Assembly: GCA_023386855.1 (NCBI GenBank)
Contig: JAEWIW010000133.1
Coordinates: forward strand, 1 to 17,656
Origin: Bacteroidota bacterium
GTDB taxonomy: Bacteria > Bacteroidota > Bacteroidia > Chitinophagales > Chitinophagaceae
DNA length: 17,656 nucleotides
Direction of reading: 5' to 3'
Shown here: positions 13,415 through 17,656 of the stretch, piece after piece
How positions within the stretch are numbered: position 1 is the stretch's first letter
Layout of the letters: each line of letters opens with the position of its first letter
Position numbers and translations under genes: made by a program
The notes under the pieces: model-generated
What the model saw: only the letters and a program-made list of their open reading frames with translations
Told to the model about the DNA's origin: nothing
Databases searched by the model: none

Positions 13415-14692
13415 ATGGAAAAGGAAATGATCGTTATCGTAGGAGCAGGTATAGCCGGGCTTGTAGCTGCAAGAAAACTATCTTCTGAATATGAAGTGGT
13501 GGTGCTGGAATCGACTAACCGCATTGGCGGAAGATGTTATGGGTACCAGGATACCCGTTTCAGTAACATGCTGGAAGGAGGAGCTGAATTTATCCATGGT
13601 GAGTCGCCCGAAACCTTTAACCTATTAAAAGAAGCTGGCCTCGAAACGGAAAAGGGTGCAGGAAAAATGATGAGAAAGGAAGGCCAGGAATTAAAGGAAG
13701 ATAATAACATGGATGATGGCTGGGATGGGCTGATGGAAAAAATGAGGGCGCCCCTGGCCGACACTACGCTGTCAAAATTTTTCTCAAATGAATATGCTGG
13801 TGAAGAACATGCAGCATTAAGGCAACAGGTTATTGCATTTGCTGAAGGATTTGATCTTGCTGACCCTGCTAAGGTCAGTATTAAATCTTTGTATAGAGAA
13901 TGGAACAGTAATGATGAGCAATACAGGATAAAGGGTGGTTATAGTGCATTAATAAAATGGCTGCTGAAAAAATGTGTTGACAGCGGTGTGACCGTGATCA
14001 CGGAGGCGGTAGTTGAAAAAATCTCATGGATGAATCATAAAGTGAACATCCATGTTCGCAACAGGAATACTTTTACCGCATCAAAATGTTTGATCACTGT
14101 ACCACTTGGAATTTTGTCGGAAAAAAAGATAAGCTTTGAGCCTGAGCTTAATGAATATGGTGAGGCGTTTAATTCAATAGGATTTGGACAAGTGATCAAG
14201 TTTGTATTTGAATTCAAGGAGGCATTCTGGCCACAGGATGCAGGATTCATTTTCAGTAATGAAACCATACCAACCTGGTGGACGCAGTTACCCGATCAGT
14301 CAAAGCTGCTGACCGGCTGGATTGGTGGGCCCCTGGCAAAAGAAATAGCCAGTAAGCCTGATGAAGTGTTGGTAGAAAAAGCCGTGTATGCGCTGGCATC
14401 TATTTTCAATAAGCGCCCGGAAAAAATCAGGGAGGATGTCAAAGCATCCAAAGTATTTAATTGGATCAATGATCCATCTTTCCTTGGTGGTTACAGCTAT
14501 GCAACTCCCAGTACCGCTGAAGCCCTGGAGATACTGAATAATCCTGTCAACAATACTTTATACTTTGCAGGAGAAGCATACCATACGGGTGAACATCCCG
14601 GTACAGTCGAAGCTGCTATAGAAAATGCACTGCAGCAGGCAGGGAAAATTTTATCAGCAACTCCAAACAAACCTGTCCAGGAAATGGATTAA
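13415..14692 (+). CDS. Flavin-containing amine oxidase
   Basis: This FAD-dependent oxidoreductase of the monoamine oxidase/amine oxidoreductase family (425 aa) oxidises an amine with release of hydrogen peroxide. The N-terminal dinucleotide-binding motif is IVGAGIAGLVAAR (8-20), with E32 to bind the adenosine ribose and RIGGRCYGY (36-44) the usual GG motif. EGGAEFIHG (54-62) is the substrate-side strand. At the C terminus, NTLYFAGEAYHTGEHPGTVE (380-399) is the second FAD motif, followed by the helix that places the flavin. There is no signal peptide, so it is cytoplasmic. The substrate is not visible; polyamines are a common guess for this size class. It lies between the DoxX-like gene and the nitroreductase, all on the plus strand. 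Confidence 0.92.
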   Translation: MEKEMIVIVGAGIAGLVAARKLSSEYEVVVLESTNRIGGRCYGYQDTRFSNMLEGGAEFIHGESPETFNLLKEAGLETEKGAGKMMRKEGQELKEDNNMDDGWDGLMEKMRAPLADTTLSKFFSNEYAGEEHAALRQQVIAFAEGFDLADPAKVSIKSLYREWNSNDEQYRIKGGYSALIKWLLKKCVDSGVTVITEAVVEKISWMNHKVNIHVRNRNTFTASKCLITVPLGILSEKKISFEPELNEYGEAFNSIGFGQVIKFVFEFKEAFWPQDAGFIFSNETIPTWWTQLPDQSKLLTGWIGGPLAKEIASKPDEVLVEKAVYALASIFNKRPEKIREDVKASKVFNWINDPSFLGGYSYATPSTAEALEILNNPVNNTLYFAGEAYHTGEHPGTVEAAIENALQQAGKILSATPNKPVQEMD

Positions 14693-14790
14693 TAAATGGC
14701 CTTACATTTTCTTCCTAGGTATAGGCTAATCTGAATCATTAAAACATTATTTTCTTTCCCTCCAAACGAAGCATATGCTTATTTTAGAGT

Positions 14791-15369
14791 ATGCAATCTA
14801 CCATTGATGTGCTGCGGTCGGTGATCCGCAGCAGGAGAAGTATATTCCAGGGAAGCTATACTACTGATGAAATTCCTGTTGAAGTGATCAGGGAAATTCT
14901 TGACAGTGCCAACTATGCTCCAACCCATAAGCTAACGGAACCATGGAGGTTTGTTGTATTCAGGAACATGGGAAAATTAAGGCTGGGCGTTGAACTGGCA
15001 CGACTGTATAAAGAAAATACACCTCCTGGAAAATACTTACAAAAAAAATTCGACAGCATACTGCATAAAGTGAAGCAGAGCAATTGCATCATCGCCATCA
15101 ATGTGCAATTGCATCCCGAAAAAATTCCCGAGTTTGAAGAGATCGCGGCCGTTGCCGCTGCTGTGCAGAACATGTGGCTTACAGCAACAGCACTAAAAGT
15201 GGGCTGTTACTGGAGTACGCCCGAAATGATCCATTCTCTTGGACCATTCCTCGAACTGGGAGAAAATGAAAAGTGCATCGGCTTGTTTTATATGGGCTAT
15301 CATCATGAGTTTCCTACAGAAGCCAGGCGCAGTTCAATAGAAGAAAAAGTACGCTGGGTTGAAAAATAA
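14791..15369 (+). CDS. Nitroreductase-family FMN oxidoreductase
   Basis: This NAD(P)H-dependent flavin enzyme (192 aa) is of the small single-domain nitroreductase class. The FMN phosphate site SRRSIF (14-19) is followed by the helix IPVEVIREILDSANYAPTHK with A-P-T-H (42-45) and EPWRFVVF (48-55). IAAVAAAVQNMWLTATALKV (123-142) is the long dimer-interface helix, and GCYWSTPEM carries the region lining the flavin. It has no signal peptide. Natural substrates of such proteins are usually quinones or other conjugated compounds rather than nitro drugs. Its stop codon is 17 bp from the start of the RhaT relic, so it now sits directly at the head of the rhamnose genes, though functional linkage is not evident. 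Confidence 0.9.
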   Translation: MQSTIDVLRSVIRSRRSIFQGSYTTDEIPVEVIREILDSANYAPTHKLTEPWRFVVFRNMGKLRLGVELARLYKENTPPGKYLQKKFDSILHKVKQSNCIIAINVQLHPEKIPEFEEIAAVAAAVQNMWLTATALKVGCYWSTPEMIHSLGPFLELGENEKCIGLFYMGYHHEFPTEARRSSIEEKVRWVEK

Positions 15370-15386
15370 TTTACCAAACCATATTT

Positions 15387-15554
15387 ATGCAAGCCATCCT
15401 TGGAGTGATCTATCATTTTATCATGGGCGTTTTATGGGGAATCGGTGGCCTGACTTATGGACTTGGCGTACGATGGTTAGGCGTTGCCCTTGGAAGCAGT
15501 GTGATACTAGGATTGTGTTCGGTGTTTGGTGGGCTATGGCAATTCATTGAATAA
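15387..15554 (+). pseudogene. rhaT: Internally deleted relic of L-rhamnose/H+ symporter RhaT, 55 codons
   Basis: The 55-residue frame begins MQAILGVIYHFI, which resembles the first helix of RhaT proteins. It then runs straight into GVLWGIGGLTYGLGVRWLG and VALGSSVILGLCSVFGG, which aligns with the conserved region of E. coli RhaT (G-x-x-W-G-I-G-x-x-x-Y-G-L-x-x-R-x-L-G). It stops after LWQFIE. RhaT is normally about 340 residues with ten helices, so most of the protein is missing: an internal in-frame deletion joins the N terminus to about the third or fourth helix, and the last two thirds are gone. It cannot be a complete transporter. It ends 9 bp before the rhamnulose-phosphate aldolase gene, the usual operon partner, which supports the identity. 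Translation of the short peptide through the relic is possible. Confidence 0.72.
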
Positions 15555-15563
15555 ATCTATCAT

Positions 15564-17656
15564 ATGTCACTATCAAAAACCGCCTTCCGTCATGTAAGTT
15601 ATTTATGGGATGAAAAAAAAGCATCCGAACTGGAAGGTGATGAAGTAGCGCTGCTTATTTATCGATCCAATCTTCTGGGTGCAGATCTCAGGCTTACTAA
15701 TTACGGTGGTGGAAATACTTCCTGTAAGGCTATGGCTGAAGATCCGCTTACGGGAGAGTCAAAAGAAATTATGTGGGTAAAAGGTTCTGGGGGAGACCTT
15801 GGAACATTGAAAAAATCAGGACTTGCAGCCTTGTATGTTGACCGGTTAAGAAGCCTTGAAAAAAGGTACAGGGGGATTGAACATGAAGATGAGATGGTGC
15901 AGTTGTTCAATCATTGTATCTATGACCTGGATTCCAAAGCGCCATCCATTGATACACCATTGCATGGATTCCTTCCTTTCAAACATATTGATCACCTTCA
16001 TCCTGATGCTGCCATCGCCATTGCTGCGGCAAAGGATGGGAAAAAAATTGTTGAGGAAGTTTTTGAAGGTACGCTTGGATGGGTTGAATGGCAGAGACCT
16101 GGATTTGACCTGGGATTAAAAATGCGTGAATGTCTTGAACAAAACCCGGGCATCAGGGGCATCATGCTGGGATCGCATGGCTTATTTACCTGGGGTGATA
16201 CTGCCTATGAAAGTTATGTTAATACCCTTGAAGTGGTGGAACGCTGTGCTGCCTATATTGAAGATGCTGTAAACCGTAAAGGTTCAGTATTCGGAGGTTC
16301 ACGGATAAAATCGCTTTCAGCAGAAAAGCGAATCAGCCAGGCAGCGCTCTTATCACCTGTGCTAAGAGGATTTTGCTCTTCAGAAAAACATATGGTTGGT
16401 CATTTTACCGATGATACGCGTGTGCTGGAATTCATCAATTCCAACGACCTGGAGAAACTGGCACCAATGGGTACATCCTGCCCGGATCATTTTTTAAGAA
16501 CAAAGATATCTCCACTTGTGCTGGAGCTTGAACCTAACACGGAGCTCTCTGATGCAGGCGCTGTAAAATCTATATTGCAACACCAGTTTGAAGATTACAG
16601 GCACATGTATGCGGAGTATTATGAAACCTGCAGGCCCCCGGGTTCGCCCGCCATGAGAGATGCCAACCCTGTAGTTATATTATACCCTGGTGTGGGCATG
16701 TTCACGTATGCAAAGGATAAGCAAACGGCAAGAGTGGCTGCTGAATTTTATATCAATGCCATCAACGTTATGCGTGGGGCAGAAGCCATTTCATCTTATA
16801 CTTCTCTTCCCAGGCAGGAAGCTTTTGATATTGAATACTGGTTGCTCGAAGAAGCAAAGCTTCAGCGTATGCCGAAGCCAAAACCCTTATCCGGCAAGAT
16901 CGCCATGATCACCGGAAGTGGTGGAGGCATCGGTAAAGCCATTGCCAAAAAGTTTCTTGAAGAAGGAGCATGCGTATTATTGAATGATGTGAATGAACAA
17001 AGATTGCAGGCAACAAAAGAAGAGTTCAATAAAGCTTTCGGTAAGGATGTAGTGGATTGGATTAAAATGGATGTGACAAGAAAAGCGGATATTCAACATG
17101 CCATGGACAGGGCAAGCCTTGCTTTTGGTGGAATTGATATTGTTGTGAACAATGCAGGTTTATCGATATCCAGACCTCTTGAAGAACATTCTGATGAAGA
17201 ATGGGACCTTCTTTATGATGTGCTGGTAAAAGGACAATTCCTGGTATCCCAGGCCGCCGTAAAGATCATGCGCCGGCAAGGAAGGGGAGGTGATATCATC
17301 AATATAGTAAGCAAGAATGCATTGGTATCGGGGCCGAACAATGCGGGGTATGGATCGGCCAAAGCAGCGCAACTTCACCTCAGCCGGCTCAATGCCGCGG
17401 AGTTGGGGAAGGAGCATATCAGGGTTAACGTGGTGAACCCCGATGCAGTGATCGCTGATTCCAATATCTGGGCAGGAGGTTGGGCAGAAGGTCGTGCAAA
17501 GGCTTATGGTATCAGCGTTTCAGAGCTTCCCGCTTATTACGCAGGAAGAACATTGCTGAATAAAGTGATACTTCCGGAAGATATTGCCAATGCCTGTTTC
17601 GTTTTTGTGGGAGGATTGATGAATAAATCAACAGGCAATATGCTTAACGTGGATGG
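15564..17656 (+). CDS. rhaD: Bifunctional rhamnulose-1-phosphate aldolase / lactaldehyde (short-chain) dehydrogenase, 3' end cut
   Basis: This two-domain enzyme of rhamnose catabolism splits L-rhamnulose-1-phosphate into dihydroxyacetone phosphate and L-lactaldehyde, and a fused SDR domain acts on the lactaldehyde. The frame is open from ATG 15564 to the window end (697 codons plus two bases). The last residues, NMLNVDG, match the SDR C terminus, so only around ten residues are missing. The class II aldolase part (about 1-420) has TNYGGGNTSCK, VKGSGGDLGTL, the histidine cluster PLHGFLPFKHIDHLHPDA (H134, H141, H144, H146) and GSHGLFTW (H205) for zinc. The SDR part begins at SGKIAMITGSGGGIG (TGSGGGIG at 450-457), then NNAG and Y596/K600 in the Y-x-x-x-K motif. 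It follows the RhaT relic by 9 bp. Related fused enzymes are called RhaD or RhaEW. Confidence 0.93.
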   Translation, partial: MSLSKTAFRHVSYLWDEKKASELEGDEVALLIYRSNLLGADLRLTNYGGGNTSCKAMAEDPLTGESKEIMWVKGSGGDLGTLKKSGLAALYVDRLRSLEKRYRGIEHEDEMVQLFNHCIYDLDSKAPSIDTPLHGFLPFKHIDHLHPDAAIAIAAAKDGKKIVEEVFEGTLGWVEWQRPGFDLGLKMRECLEQNPGIRGIMLGSHGLFTWGDTAYESYVNTLEVVERCAAYIEDAVNRKGSVFGGSRIKSLSAEKRISQAALLSPVLRGFCSSEKHMVGHFTDDTRVLEFINSNDLEKLAPMGTSCPDHFLRTKISPLVLELEPNTELSDAGAVKSILQHQFEDYRHMYAEYYETCRPPGSPAMRDANPVVILYPGVGMFTYAKDKQTARVAAEFYINAINVMRGAEAISSYTSLPRQEAFDIEYWLLEEAKLQRMPKPKPLSGKIAMITGSGGGIGKAIAKKFLEEGACVLLNDVNEQRLQATKEEFNKAFGKDVVDWIKMDVTRKADIQHAMDRASLAFGGIDIVVNNAGLSISRPLEEHSDEEWDLLYDVLVKGQFLVSQAAVKIMRRQGRGGDIINIVSKNALVSGPNNAGYGSAKAAQLHLSRLNAAELGKEHIRVNVVNPDAVIADSNIWAGGWAEGRAKAYGISVSELPAYYAGRTLLNKVILPEDIANACFVFVGGLMNKSTGNMLNVD

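Noticed and set aside
15856..16908. Short plus-strand ORFs inside the rhamnulose-phosphate aldolase region
   Set aside because: A single uninterrupted frame from 15564 to the window end codes for the aldolase/dehydrogenase; these are out-of-frame shadows.

Overview
The window looks like a piece of a Bacteroidota chromosome, most likely Chitinophagaceae or a near relative. I base this on the gene families (an exported Gfo/Idh/MocA oxidoreductase, a PepSY-like secreted protein, a fused rhamnulose-phosphate aldolase/dehydrogenase, a split 7TM sensor plus HisKA_3 kinase), on the near absence of Shine-Dalgarno sequences, and on several TAnnTTTG-type -7 elements. The DNA is moderately AT-rich. I see no phage, insertion sequence, CRISPR array, tRNA or rRNA. 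No stretch longer than 300 bases lacks a gene.

Left part (1-2860): the 3' end of a NodT/OprM-type efflux outer-membrane factor converges on a LacI-family repressor, separated by a heptanucleotide inverted repeat. The repressor is divergent from a 90-residue truncated Rossmann-type ORF. The gap between them holds a perfect 22-bp LacI-type palindrome that overlaps the repressor's own predicted -7 element. A 74-codon orphan ORF follows, closed by a strong intrinsic terminator.

Centre-left (2900-6230): the most interesting block. A minus-strand operon (114-aa cysteine-ended protein, 7TM putative sensor, HisKA_3 kinase, NarL/LuxR-type response regulator) lies tail to tail, 8 bp apart, with a secreted PepSY-like protein gene. 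The two outer promoters share a bipartite element, ACGTGAAAA-N14-ACGGnAnATnTCCC. It has identical internal spacing in both and lies almost the same distance from each -7 element. I infer that the regulator controls both its own operon and the secreted protein.

Centre (6393-12670): a DhnA/FbaB-type class I fructose-bisphosphate aldolase converges on an exported Gfo/Idh/MocA oxidoreductase. Divergent from the latter is a P-type ATPase with an unusual M6 ion-site motif, followed by a beta-carbonic anhydrase. This pair converges on a short-chain dehydrogenase across a hairpin.

Right part (12887-17656): a DoxX-like membrane protein, an FAD amine oxidase, a nitroreductase, a 55-codon internally deleted relic of the rhamnose transporter RhaT, and a nearly complete bifunctional rhamnulose-1-phosphate aldolase/lactaldehyde dehydrogenase that runs off the end. 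The last two mark the start of a rhamnose catabolic operon whose transporter gene seems to have been lost by deletion.
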